A stretch of DNA of 25,619 nt from DATGMB01 sp035293845 (GTDB lineage: Bacteria > Acidobacteriota > Terriglobia > Bryobacterales > Bryobacteraceae): the NCBI GenBank assembly GCA_035293845.1, contig DATGMB010000054.1:1-25619 (forward strand). Reading direction: 5' to 3'. Positions 9,301 to 16,448 of this stretch are shown here, one piece after another. How positions within the stretch are numbered: position 1 is the stretch's first letter; each line of letters starts with the position of its first letter. The notes under the pieces are model-generated. The model saw only the letters and a program-made list of their open reading frames with translations, did no database searches and had not been told where the DNA came from. A program made the position numbers and the translations under genes.

Positions 9301-9328
9301 CGCCGGGCAGCGCCGCCGCCGCCCGGCG
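9301..9328. promoter_or_regulatory. GC-rich hairpin in the divergent upstream region
   Basis: CGCCGGGC (9301-9308) and GCCCGGCG (9321-9328) form a perfect 8-bp stem with a 12-base loop. The hairpin occupies the place where a -35 element would lie for the TAAAAT hexamer at 9336-9341. It could be an operator; nothing more can be said. Confidence 0.35.
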
Positions 9329-9335
9329 GTTGCGA

Positions 9336-9341
9336 TAAAAT
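9336..9341 (+). promoter_or_regulatory. Candidate -10 element, leaderless arrangement
   Basis: TAAAAT followed by CGG lies eight bases before the ATG of the DUF3500 gene, so transcription would begin at or next to the start codon. There is no Shine-Dalgarno sequence in that gap. Similar TAnAATCGG blocks precede the genes at 20841 (+) and 20764 (-), and TACACTCGG precedes the gene at 13204 (+). Confidence 0.4.
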
Positions 9342-9349
9342 CGGCGACG

Positions 9350-10378
9350 ATGAACGCAATGCTGCCGCGACTGGGCTTGATCACCGTGTCTGCACTCCTC
9401 CTCACCGCCGCTTACAACCGCACCAACTCCGCCTCGATCATGACCGAGGCCGCCAACCGCTTCCTCGCCTCCCTCACCCCCGAGCAGCGCGCCAAAGCGA
9501 CTTTCTCCTTCGACGACGCGGAGCGCATGCGCTGGTTCTACGTCCCGATCGAGCGCAAGGGACTGCCGCTGCGCGAGATGTCGCCCTACCAGAAGCACCT
9601 CGCCAGCGCCCTGCTCGCCGCCGGCCTCAGCCAGACCGGCTACATCAAGGCCGTCACCATCATGAGCCTGGAGGACGTGCTGCGCATCATGGAGAAGGAT
9701 AGCGGCGAGCGCCGGAACCCGGAGAAGTATTACTTCTCGATCTTCGGAACGCCCTCAGACAGCCAGCCCTGGGGCTATCGCGTCGAAGGCCATCACCTCA
9801 GCCAGAACTACACCGTCGTGAACGGCCACGCCGTCGATGCCCCGAGCTTCTTTGGCTCCAATCCCGCCGAAGTCCGCCAGGGGCCGCGGGCCGGGCTGCG
9901 TGTGCTCGCCGCGGAAGAGGACCTCGGGCGCGACGTCATCACTTCGCTCGATCCCGAGCAGCAGAAGGCCGCCATCGTGGAGGCGAAGGCCCCGGCCGAT
10001 ATCCTCACCACAAACAGCCGCAAGGCGGCGCTGCAAGGCCAGCCCTCAGGCCTCCTTGCCTCACGCATGACTCCGAAGCAGTTCGATAAGCTCCAGGCGC
10101 TGCTCGCCGAATATGTCAGCAACGTACCCGGCCAGGTGGCGCAGGCGCGCGAGGAGCAGATCCGCAAGGCCGGCAGGAACATCTACTTCGCCTGGTCCGG
10201 CGGCATCAAGCCCGGCGAGCCGCACTATTACCGCATCCAAACCGCCGCCTTCCTGATCGAATTCGACGACACCCAAGACGGCGCCAACCACATCCATTCC
10301 GTCTGGCGCGACTTCAACGGCGACTTTGGCGAAGACCTTCTCCAGGAGCACTACCAGTCCAGCCACCACCGTCCGTGA
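9350..10378 (+). CDS. DUF3500 family protein
   Basis: The protein has 342 residues from the ATG at 9350. Longer in-frame starts back to 9170 overlap the upstream region of the divergent gene and add unlikely sequence, so they were set aside. A hydrophobic N-terminal segment (MLPRLGLITVSALLLTAAY) is a signal peptide or anchor. Family landmarks I recognise include FDDAERMRWFYVPIERKGLPL, YQKHLASALL, WGYRVEGHHLSQNYT, FFGSNPAEVRQGPR, LRVLAAEEDLGR and the C-terminal DGANHIHSVWRDFNGDFG. The His-rich segments (EGHHLSQN and NHIHSVWRD) look like possible metal or catalytic sites, but the biochemical function of DUF3500 is not known to me. The gene seems to be transcribed alone; the following genes are on the other strand. 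Confidence 0.9.
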   Translation: MNAMLPRLGLITVSALLLTAAYNRTNSASIMTEAANRFLASLTPEQRAKATFSFDDAERMRWFYVPIERKGLPLREMSPYQKHLASALLAAGLSQTGYIKAVTIMSLEDVLRIMEKDSGERRNPEKYYFSIFGTPSDSQPWGYRVEGHHLSQNYTVVNGHAVDAPSFFGSNPAEVRQGPRAGLRVLAAEEDLGRDVITSLDPEQQKAAIVEAKAPADILTTNSRKAALQGQPSGLLASRMTPKQFDKLQALLAEYVSNVPGQVAQAREEQIRKAGRNIYFAWSGGIKPGEPHYYRIQTAAFLIEFDDTQDGANHIHSVWRDFNGDFGEDLLQEHYQSSHHRP

Positions 10379-10381
10379 AGT

Positions 10382-10810
10382 TCACGCTACGCCTGCCTGC
10401 AGCAGGTCCGCGAAATCCCGCGGCATTACGTGCATGATCTTGTTCAGCTCGCCCGGATCGATGTGGTTGCTCATGGTCTCGATCACCGCGCGCGTCACCT
10501 GCTCCGCGCTGATCGCCGGATCGCCGCGGAAGTACGCGGCCACCGCCAGCAGGAACTCGTCCCTCGTCAGCTTGAGCGGTTTATCGAGCGGCGTCCAGCC
10601 TTCGTAGTAGAAGCCCCGCACCAGCATGGGGAGCTGCGACCCGAGATGCACGGCCTCAACGATCGGCAGCCGGTCGCGCAGCGTGTGCAGCACCGCCCGC
10701 AGTGCCAGGTAGGCCCGCTGGTCCGACTCGAACCCAAGCAGTTGCCGGATATCCCGCAGCCACTCCCCAGTCTTGTTCAACGTCGTTTGGAATACATCGA
10801 CCTGATTCAT
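10382..10810 (-). CDS. DUF2267 family protein
   Basis: The protein has 142 residues (MNQVDVFQTTLNKTGEWLRD...). It shows the DUF2267 pattern: repeated helical units with RAYLALRAVLHTLRDRLP, an LGSQLPMLVRGFYYEGW segment and a second unit ending DPGELNKIMHVMPRDFADLL. The fold is all-helical and probably cytoplasmic. The start codon overlaps the stop of the upstream hydrolase gene as ATGA, so the two are almost certainly translated from one message. An alternative longer frame reaching 11188 lies wholly over the hydrolase gene and was rejected. DUF2267 proteins have no established biochemical role; association with stress-related genes is a general observation, and here their partners are the PRTase and hydrolase. 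Confidence 0.9.
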   Translation of the reverse strand: MNQVDVFQTTLNKTGEWLRDIRQLLGFESDQRAYLALRAVLHTLRDRLPIVEAVHLGSQLPMLVRGFYYEGWTPLDKPLKLTRDEFLLAVAAYFRGDPAISAEQVTRAVIETMSNHIDPGELNKIMHVMPRDFADLLQAGVA

Positions 10811-11487
10811 GTCTTCACCTCCGGCGCTGCCAGCCAGCGGGCAAACCACTCGCCGGCCAGCCGCGCCACCTCTTCGAGCGTCCCCGGCTCTTCGAACAGG
10901 TGCGATGCACCGGGAACGATCGCTATGTCCTTCGGGCACTGAAGCTGGCCATAAGCCTCGCGGTTCATTCCGATCACGACAGTATCGGCCCCGCCGACGA
11001 TGAGCAGCGTGGGCGCGCGGACCTGCGCGAGCGCCGGTCCGGCGAGGTCGGGACGGCCGCCGCGCGAAACGATGGCGCCGATGCCTTCGGGCGAGCGCGC
11101 CGCCGCCAGCAGCGCCGCCGCCGCGCCGGTGCTGGCACCGAAATAGCCGATCGGCATGCCGCGCGTCGCCGTGCCGGTCGCAAGCCATGCCGCCGCATCC
11201 GCCAGCCGCTGCCCCAGCATCTCGACATCGAAGCGCAGGTGCGCGGTGCGTTCGTCCACCTCTTCCTCGGAAGCGGTCAGCAGGTCCATCAGCAGTGTGC
11301 CAAGGCCCCGCTCCCGTAGCGCTCCGGCGACGTACCGGTTGCGCGGGCTGAAGCGGCTGCTGCCGCTTCCATGCGCAAAGAGCACAATGCCGCGCGCCCC
11401 CGGCGGCACCGCCAGGTCGCCTTCCAGCACGACCCCTCCCGCCGGCACGCGGACCAAATACCCGATATCAGCAGGTGTGGGTGGCAT
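10807..11487 (-). CDS. Alpha/beta hydrolase, dienelactone-hydrolase-like
   Basis: From the ATG at 11487 the protein has 226 residues. GGAG seven bases upstream supports this start; the frame extends 14 codons further up, but over the PRTase gene. It shows FAHGSGSS (oxyanion region), the nucleophile elbow GASTGAA (Ser about 119), the acid in VGGADTVV (Asp about 168) and the general base in PGASHLFEEPG (His about 196). A complete Ser-Asp-His triad is therefore present. The substrate is unknown. It overlaps the upstream phosphoribosyltransferase by 20 bp and the downstream DUF2267 gene by 4 bp. In other bacteria these two enzymes can be fused in one polypeptide (Rv0571c of Mycobacterium tuberculosis is the example I recall), which supports a joint function. 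Confidence 0.88.
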   Translation of the reverse strand: MPPTPADIGYLVRVPAGGVVLEGDLAVPPGARGIVLFAHGSGSSRFSPRNRYVAGALRERGLGTLLMDLLTASEEEVDERTAHLRFDVEMLGQRLADAAAWLATGTATRGMPIGYFGASTGAAAALLAAARSPEGIGAIVSRGGRPDLAGPALAQVRAPTLLIVGGADTVVIGMNREAYGQLQCPKDIAIVPGASHLFEEPGTLEEVARLAGEWFARWLAAPEVKT

Positions 11488-12130
11488 ACTCGCTCTCCGC
11501 GCGCGCAAGCAGCTCCCGGACCTCATCATCGCCGGTCTGCTGGAAGTCTTCGTACCATTCCCCGACGGCCTGAAAGTAGGCCGGCGTCATCAGGCAGACC
11601 AGCTCGTCCACTTCGCTCCGCAACACGTTGCACGTGCGCGCCGCAGCCACCGGCACTGCGACTACGATGCGCCCGGCCTCCTGCTGCCGCAGCGATGCCA
11701 CGGCCGCGCGCATGGTCGAGCCGGTCGCCAGACCGTCGTCGCACAGAATCGCGGTGCGGCCGCGCAACTCGGGAGGCGGCCGGTTGCCGCGGTACTCGCG
11801 CTCGCGGCGTTCGAGCTCGGCCTGTTCGCGCGCGGCGACGCGCTCAATCGCCTGTTCCGGTATCCCCAGCTCGAGAACGACGTCGCGGTTCACCACGCGG
11901 ACGCCGCCCGAGGCGATCGCGCCCATCGCCAGCTCTTCGTGCCCAGGGACACCGAGCTTGCGCACCAGGAAAACGTCGAGCGGCGCCTGCAGCGCGTGAG
12001 CCACCTCATAGCCGACCGGCACGCCGCCGCGCGGCAGAGCCAGAATTGTGACGTCCTGCCGGCGGGCGTAGTGTTGCAGGCTCACGGCCAACCGCCGGCC
12101 CGCATCGGAGCGATCGAGAAAGGCCCCCAC
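11468..12130 (-). CDS. Phosphoribosyltransferase family protein (stand-alone PRTase)
   Basis: The protein has 220 residues and begins at a GTG codon (12130-12128). The N-terminal FLDRSDAGRRLA and VTILALPRGGVPVGYEVA are the usual opening of this PRTase subfamily. The PRPP-binding loop is AILCDDGLATGSTM (127-140). A long charged helix (ERVAAREQAELERREREY, about 96-113) lies before the core strand. It probably handles a phosphoribosyl donor or product, but the acceptor base is not predictable. It heads the overlapping three-gene unit with the hydrolase and DUF2267 protein. No strong ribosome-binding site is seen at the GTG. Confidence 0.87.
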   Translation of the reverse strand: MGAFLDRSDAGRRLAVSLQHYARRQDVTILALPRGGVPVGYEVAHALQAPLDVFLVRKLGVPGHEELAMGAIASGGVRVVNRDVVLELGIPEQAIERVAAREQAELERREREYRGNRPPPELRGRTAILCDDGLATGSTMRAAVASLRQQEAGRIVVAVPVAAARTCNVLRSEVDELVCLMTPAYFQAVGEWYEDFQQTGDDEVRELLARAESEYATHTC

Positions 12131-12202
12131 GCTTCAATTTTCCCGCCGGAGGAAAGCTGCCGAGGGTGGCTCCGCTCACACTTCGGTAACGCCGGGGCCT
12201 AG

Positions 12203-13072
12203 CTAGGCCGCCTGCCGCCGCGTCCAGTGCATCGAAAGCCAGCGGTCGAAGCCGGTGAGCTGGGAATACTCCTGGCGCACCTGCGAGATGTCGACGCTAT
12301 AGCCGTGCTCCTCGAACCAGCGGTACATCGCGGTCATCTCGCGCCCAACCTTCTGTTCCCACTGGTCCCACGGTACCTGACGGTACGCGACCTCGCGGCC
12401 GGAAGCACGCCCGAGCCGCTCGGCGACCTCGGTCATGCTCAGCTCATCGCCCGCGAGCTCCGTCGCCTTGCCCTCGAAATGGCCGGGCTTCTCGAAGGCC
12501 AACGTGACGAACGTGCCGATGTCGTCGACCGCGATCATCTGTAAGCGCGTATCCGGGCTGAGCGGCAGCGCCAGCGTCCCCTGCTCGATCTGCTCCCGCA
12601 TGGCGAGCCAGTTCTCCATGAAGAATACGGGCCGGAAGATCGCGTAATGCAGCCCGCTGTTGCGGAGGTGCTCCTCGATGCGCGCCTTGGTTTCGAAGTG
12701 CGGGATGGCGGTGTGTTGATCGGCCGCGCCGACCGAGCTGTACACGAACTGGCTAATCCGCGAGCGGCGCGCGGCATCGATGAGGTTCGTGCCTTCCCGC
12801 ACCTCCGCCTCGATGTCCTGAACATTGGTCGCCTGCACCGAGTAGACGCCGTAGACGCCGTCCAGCGCGCGGGTGAGGGAGGCGGAATCGTTGAGGTCGC
12901 CCCGCACGACTTCGGTGCCGCGGCCCACCAGCGCGCGCGCCTTGTCCGAATTGGGATCGCGGGTCAGGGCGCGGACGGGAAATCCGCGCTCGCGGAGATG
13001 GCGCAGCGCGGCTCCGCCCTGCTTGCCGGTTGCGCCGGTCACCAGAATTTCACGATTGCTGCTCTTCGGCAT
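12203..13072 (-). CDS. NmrA-like NAD(P)-binding protein
   Basis: From the ATG at 13072 (AAGGAG seven bases upstream) the protein has 289 residues. The frame is open for 75 more codons upstream, but that stretch overlaps the next gene and has no family similarity. The N-terminal Rossmann motif is LVTGATGKQGGAAL (about 10-23). Then come RALTRDPNSDKARAL, VVRGDLND, a YSVQATN segment and FVYSSVGAADQ. The C-terminal half has the substrate-side helices typical of NmrA proteins (FRPVFFMENWLAM, QMIAVDDIGTFVTLAFE). No Tyr-x3-Lys dehydrogenase pair is evident, so it may be a redox sensor or an atypical reductase such as a quinone reductase. Transcribed alone, divergent from the PLP enzyme at 13204. Confidence 0.88.
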   Translation of the reverse strand: MPKSSNREILVTGATGKQGGAALRHLRERGFPVRALTRDPNSDKARALVGRGTEVVRGDLNDSASLTRALDGVYGVYSVQATNVQDIEAEVREGTNLIDAARRSRISQFVYSSVGAADQHTAIPHFETKARIEEHLRNSGLHYAIFRPVFFMENWLAMREQIEQGTLALPLSPDTRLQMIAVDDIGTFVTLAFEKPGHFEGKATELAGDELSMTEVAERLGRASGREVAYRQVPWDQWEQKVGREMTAMYRWFEEHGYSVDISQVRQEYSQLTGFDRWLSMHWTRRQAA

Positions 13073-13203
13073 GGCTGGCTCCTTCGCAGGCATCTTCCCA
13101 CAAAGCTCCCGCCCGGAACCGCGCGATTCAGCACCAGTGGGGCAGGGCAGACCCGTGGCGTTTCCGGACGGCAGGCGCGCTACACTCGGGGTGGAGGCAC
13201 TCC

Positions 13204-14454
13204 ATGCCGAACCCGGAACACGATCCCGCCGAAGTTCATCCCCGGACCGCCGTGCTGACGCGCGGGTTCGATCCCAGCTTGTCGTGCGGATCGGCACGTC
13301 CCGCCGTATTTCGCAGCTCGACTTACGTGTTCGCCAGCCCCGAGGCGGCGGAGCGGGCTTTCGCTTTGACCACGGGCAAGATCCAGGCCGCGCCGGGCGA
13401 GCGCGCCGACCTGATCTACTCGCGCTTCTCGCACCCCAACTCGGAGATCCTGGAAGACCAGATCGTGCCGCTCGAAGCCGGGGCCACGGACGCCGCCGTA
13501 TTCAACTCCGGCATGGCGGCGATCATGACCGCTTTCTTTGCCTTTGCGCGGCCGAACAGCACGATCGTCTACACCACCCCGCTCTACGGCGGAACGACGG
13601 GACTGATCCACAACTTCCTCGGGCCGTTCGGCGTGCGCGGGATTCCGGTGGCGTCGGGCGCGACGGAGGCGATCGATGAGGCGATCCGCACCGCGCCCGA
13701 CTGCTGCATCGTCTATCTCGAGACGCCCGCCAACCCCACGCTCATCATGACCGATATCGAGCGCGCCGCGGAGGCGGCCCGGCGCCATCCCGCCAAGCCG
13801 GTGATCATGGTCGATAACACGTTCCTCGGTCCGGTGTTCCAGCACCCGCTGCAGCTGGGCGCCGATATCGCGCTGTACTCGGCCACCAAGTTCCTCTCCG
13901 GCTTCAGCGACATGGTGGCGGGTGTGGCGATCACGGGGAACCACGACATGATCGCGAAGATCCGCAGCCGGCGCGGCATGTTCGGCAATATCCTCCAGCC
14001 GGACGAGTGCTGGATGCTGGACGGCCGACTGCCAACCGTGGCGCTGCGCATGAACCGGCAGAGCAAGAACGCGCAGCGGCTGGCCGAGGCGCTGCACGGC
14101 CACCGGCATCTGAGCCGCGTGATCTATCCCACGCTGTTCACCGATCCCGAGCAGCGGCGCATTTTCGAAAAGCAGTGCGCCTATCCGGGAGCGCTGTTCT
14201 CGATCGAATTCAAAGGCGGCAAGGAAGCGGCCTTCGACTTCCTGCGCCACCTGCGGATCGCGAAGCTCGCGGTCTCGCTCGGCGGCGTAGAGACGCTGGT
14301 CTGCCACCCCAAGAGCACGACGCACTCCGGCATGAGCGAAGCCGAGCTCGCCGAATCGCATGTGACGGACGGCCTGGTGCGTGTCTCCGCCGGAATCGAA
14401 GACTGGCGCGACCTGCTGGCCGATTTCGAGCAGGCCCTGGCAGCAATCCGGTAA
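13204..14454 (+). CDS. Cystathionine gamma-synthase family PLP enzyme (methionine gamma-lyase-like)
   Basis: The protein has 416 residues. GGAGG eight bases before the ATG fixes the start, and TACACT at 13181-13186 is a candidate -10. It is a fold-type I Cys/Met-metabolism enzyme: YSRFSHPNSEILE (72-84), NSGMAAI (101-107), LYGGTTG (128-134), the PLP-contacting DNTFLGPVF (204-212) and the Schiff-base lysine K229 in YSATKFLSG. The overall pattern matches the subgroup often annotated as methionine gamma-lyase or cystathionine gamma-synthase family (HP-x-TAVLTRGFDPSLS opening). Classical methionine gamma-lyases have Cys in LYGCT; here the residue is Gly, so lyase activity is uncertain. It probably acts in sulfur amino-acid metabolism. 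No met-cycle gene neighbours it. Confidence 0.9.
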   Translation: MPNPEHDPAEVHPRTAVLTRGFDPSLSCGSARPAVFRSSTYVFASPEAAERAFALTTGKIQAAPGERADLIYSRFSHPNSEILEDQIVPLEAGATDAAVFNSGMAAIMTAFFAFARPNSTIVYTTPLYGGTTGLIHNFLGPFGVRGIPVASGATEAIDEAIRTAPDCCIVYLETPANPTLIMTDIERAAEAARRHPAKPVIMVDNTFLGPVFQHPLQLGADIALYSATKFLSGFSDMVAGVAITGNHDMIAKIRSRRGMFGNILQPDECWMLDGRLPTVALRMNRQSKNAQRLAEALHGHRHLSRVIYPTLFTDPEQRRIFEKQCAYPGALFSIEFKGGKEAAFDFLRHLRIAKLAVSLGGVETLVCHPKSTTHSGMSEAELAESHVTDGLVRVSAGIEDWRDLLADFEQALAAIR

Positions 14455-14479
14455 CGCGGGCGATCGGCGAGTACTGAAC

Positions 14480-14509
14480 TTGCCGCGAGGCACTCACCTG
14501 CGGTATCCT
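14480..14509 (+). promoter_or_regulatory. Candidate rpsT promoter (TTGCCG-N18-TATCCT)
   Basis: TTGCCG (14480-14485) and TATCCT (14504-14509) are separated by 18 bases. They lie 40 bases upstream of the S20 start codon, in the gap after the PLP-enzyme gene. No other promoter-like pair is seen in this gap. Confidence 0.45.
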
Positions 14510-14549
14510 AAAGTCTCGATCTCTCTCGAAGGATTTGATTTAACCGAAG

Positions 14550-14816
14550 ATGGCCAATACTTATTCCGCTCTCAAGCGGGTCCGCCAGACGGAACGGCGT
14601 ACGGAATTCAATCGCAAGAACAGGACCAGGCTGCGGCACCAGATCCGCGCCATGCGGCGCGCGCTCGCCGGCAAGGATGCCGCCGCTGCCGCGGCCGAAT
14701 TGACCAAGACCTTCTCGATCATCGATCAATCGGCGAAGAAGGGCATCATCAAGAAGAACACGGCGGCGCGGTACAAGTCCAAGCTGCACCTGCGCCTCAA
14801 AGCCCTCTCCGCGTAA
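14550..14816 (+). CDS. rpsT: 30S ribosomal protein S20
   Basis: The protein has 88 residues and is strongly basic and helical throughout, as expected for S20 (usual length 85-90). Diagnostic segments are MANTYSALKRVRQTERRTEFN, KNRTRLRHQIRAMRRAL, and the C-terminal ISKGIIKKNTAARYKSKL-like segment (here AKKGIIKKNTAARYKSKLHL). S20 binds 16S rRNA early in 30S assembly. The gene is transcribed alone, as is usual for rpsT. It converges on holA, with a hairpin between them. A GAAGG lies 17 bases before the ATG, too far for an ordinary ribosome-binding site. Confidence 0.97.
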   Translation: MANTYSALKRVRQTERRTEFNRKNRTRLRHQIRAMRRALAGKDAAAAAAELTKTFSIIDQSAKKGIIKKNTAARYKSKLHLRLKALSA

Positions 14817-14826
14817 GCGAGCCTTA

Positions 14827-14868
14827 GGGCAGGCGCACTGGTCCGCGGCTTATGCGGATGGCCTGCCC
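14827..14868. terminator. Hairpin between convergent rpsT and holA
   Basis: GGGCAGGC (14827-14834) pairs with GCCTGCCC (14861-14868), and an inner stem TCCGC/GCGGA (14842-14846 and 14854-14858) stacks inside it. The position between two convergent stop codons suits a bidirectional terminator, but there is no T-tract on either side. Confidence 0.5.
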
Positions 14869-14871
14869 ACG

Positions 14872-15918
14872 TTACCCCACAAGCTGCAGGATAAACCTCT
14901 CCATTACGGTCCGGTCATCCGGCCGGGCATCGCGTAGCGCCTTATCCGCATCGAAGATCAGCTTCATGGCGCGCTCCAGTTGCGGCTTGCTGAACTTCCC
15001 GACGGTTTGCAAAACCTGCTCCGCGCGCGATCCCCACATCGGCACTCCCATCCGCGTGAAGTGGGATTGCACCTGCCCGGCGTTTTTCAGACCGGCCTCG
15101 CGCGCCACCAGCGCCATGCGGAACTGCGTCGAGAGAAACGCCAGCGCGAGCGGCAGGTACTCGCCCTCTTTGGCCAGCGTGTCCAGCATCTCGATGGCGC
15201 GGGTGCGGTCGCGGCGGCCCAGCGCGTTGACAAGCGCAAAGATGTTCGTGGCGCGGGCGTCCGGCGCGAGCGCCGCGATATCGTCCACGTTGAGCGGCTT
15301 CGATCCGGCGTACAGCGCCAGCTTTTCCATCTCGACCGCGATGCGCGCGACGTCGCCGCCGAGCGCCTCGACAAGCAGATCGAGCGCCTCGGCATCGAGC
15401 CGCACTCCGGCCGCGCGGGCCAGCGCTTCCGCCTCGTGCCGGGCCTCGTGGCTGGAGAAGCGGCGCAGCTCGACCACGTCGGGAATCGCGGCGTAGAATT
15501 TGCGCACGCGCTCCTGGCGGCGCTTATCGTCGCCTTCGAAATCGAACCGGATGGCCTCGAATACCAGCGTGACGCCCGGCGTCGGATCGCGCATGTAGGC
15601 TTCGAGCGGTCCGGAGTCTCCGGCGGCTTCGCCAGCGGTGTCATCCTCGGCCGCCGCCTTGCCGCGGGGCAGGGCAGCCTCGGCGTTCACCACCCAGATC
15701 AGGCGCTCGGAGGCGAATAGCGAGAGCGCCCGCGCATCGTCCAGAATTTCGGCGAGGGAGACCTCCATGAGGTCGTGCTGCGCCTGGGCATCGGCAGCGT
15801 AACGGCCGGTCAGCGCGTCCTTGATGCGGCGGCGCTGGTAGGCTTCCGGGCCGAGCAGCAGCACGGCCGGCGGCGCCGCGCCCTTCTGGATGCGGGCGAT
15901 CAGTTGCGCGGCCGTCAT
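14872..15918 (-). CDS. holA: DNA polymerase III subunit delta
   Basis: The protein has 348 residues, the usual HolA length. Recognisable segments are the opening AQLIARIQKG, the pseudo-Walker region VLLLGPEAYQRRRIKDAL, LFASERLIWVVNAEAALPRG, the helical domain LARAAGVRLDAEALDLLVEALGGDVARIAVEMEKLALYAG, and the C-terminal clamp-loader collar region (LALAFLSTQFRMAL...). Delta opens the beta sliding clamp in the clamp loader. It is the last gene of the psd-pssA-ASADH-like-lptE chain. Its ATG shares a base with the lptE stop (TAATG), so it is likely to be translated by coupling. Confidence 0.95.
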   Translation of the reverse strand: MTAAQLIARIQKGAAPPAVLLLGPEAYQRRRIKDALTGRYAADAQAQHDLMEVSLAEILDDARALSLFASERLIWVVNAEAALPRGKAAAEDDTAGEAAGDSGPLEAYMRDPTPGVTLVFEAIRFDFEGDDKRRQERVRKFYAAIPDVVELRRFSSHEARHEAEALARAAGVRLDAEALDLLVEALGGDVARIAVEMEKLALYAGSKPLNVDDIAALAPDARATNIFALVNALGRRDRTRAIEMLDTLAKEGEYLPLALAFLSTQFRMALVAREAGLKNAGQVQSHFTRMGVPMWGSRAEQVLQTVGKFSKPQLERAMKLIFDADKALRDARPDDRTVMERFILQLVG

Positions 15919-16448
15919 TAAAAGTTCTCCAGGATGCCCGAGATCATGTCCCGCGCTACATCGCGGCTGAGCCGTTGCATCGCGGTGCCGCCTTCGTCAA
16001 AGTATTGCTGCGGGTCAAGCGCCACCTCGTAGCGTTCGCGGAACTCGGCAACGGGGCGCGAGTACAGCACCTTGCCGGTATGACGGTCGGTGAGGTTGAG
16101 TTGCATGGTCAGGACGACCTGCACGCCCGTCGCGCGCCCGGATACCGGATCGAAGACGATCGGATAGTTGACGTAATTCGTGATGACGCCGGTCAGGGTG
16201 GCGTCCGCGATATTGGGGTCGGCGACGACCGTGTAGTGCGTGCGGGAGATCAGCTCGCGTGTGACGTCCGCGGTCAGCAGCACCGGCAGCCGGTACTGCG
16301 CGGTGGAGTTCCGGAACTCGGGCACGGCGATGACCTTGATCGTCTTGGGCAGGACGTTCGCGTGGCCCGCCACGTGGTAGCCGCAGCCGGGGAGGAGGAG
16401 ACAGGAGACGGAAGTCAGGAGACAGAACGCGAGGGTGGCGGCGTTCAT
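15918..16448 (-). CDS. lptE: LPS-assembly lipoprotein LptE
   Basis: From the ATG at 16448 the protein has 176 residues. A lipoprotein signal peptide ends in the lipobox LLPGC, with the acylated Cys at 22, followed by the family signature GYHVAGHANVLPKTIKVIAVPEFRN (C-G-Y-H start). Later segments include TADVTRELISRTHYTVV, ADATLTGVITNY, VVLTMQLNLTDRHTGKVLY and the C-terminal helix RLSRDVARDMISGILENF. LptE plugs and helps fold LptD in the outer membrane, delivering LPS to the surface. The longer open frame upstream (to 16694) lies over the ASADH-like gene and is rejected. Start and stop codons overlap as ATGA with the upstream gene and TAATG with holA. Confidence 0.92.
   Translation of the reverse strand: MNAATLAFCLLTSVSCLLLPGCGYHVAGHANVLPKTIKVIAVPEFRNSTAQYRLPVLLTADVTRELISRTHYTVVADPNIADATLTGVITNYVNYPIVFDPVSGRATGVQVVLTMQLNLTDRHTGKVLYSRPVAEFRERYEVALDPQQYFDEGGTAMQRLSRDVARDMISGILENF

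Noticed and set aside
9170..9349. N-terminal extension of the DUF3500 gene by 60 codons
   Set aside because: The extension covers the divergent promoter region and a hairpin, lacks family similarity, and precedes a normal signal segment starting at 9350.
13073..13297. 75-codon N-terminal extension of the NmrA-like gene
   Set aside because: It overlaps the start of the divergent PLP-enzyme gene, and AAGGAG marks the ATG at 13072 as the real start.
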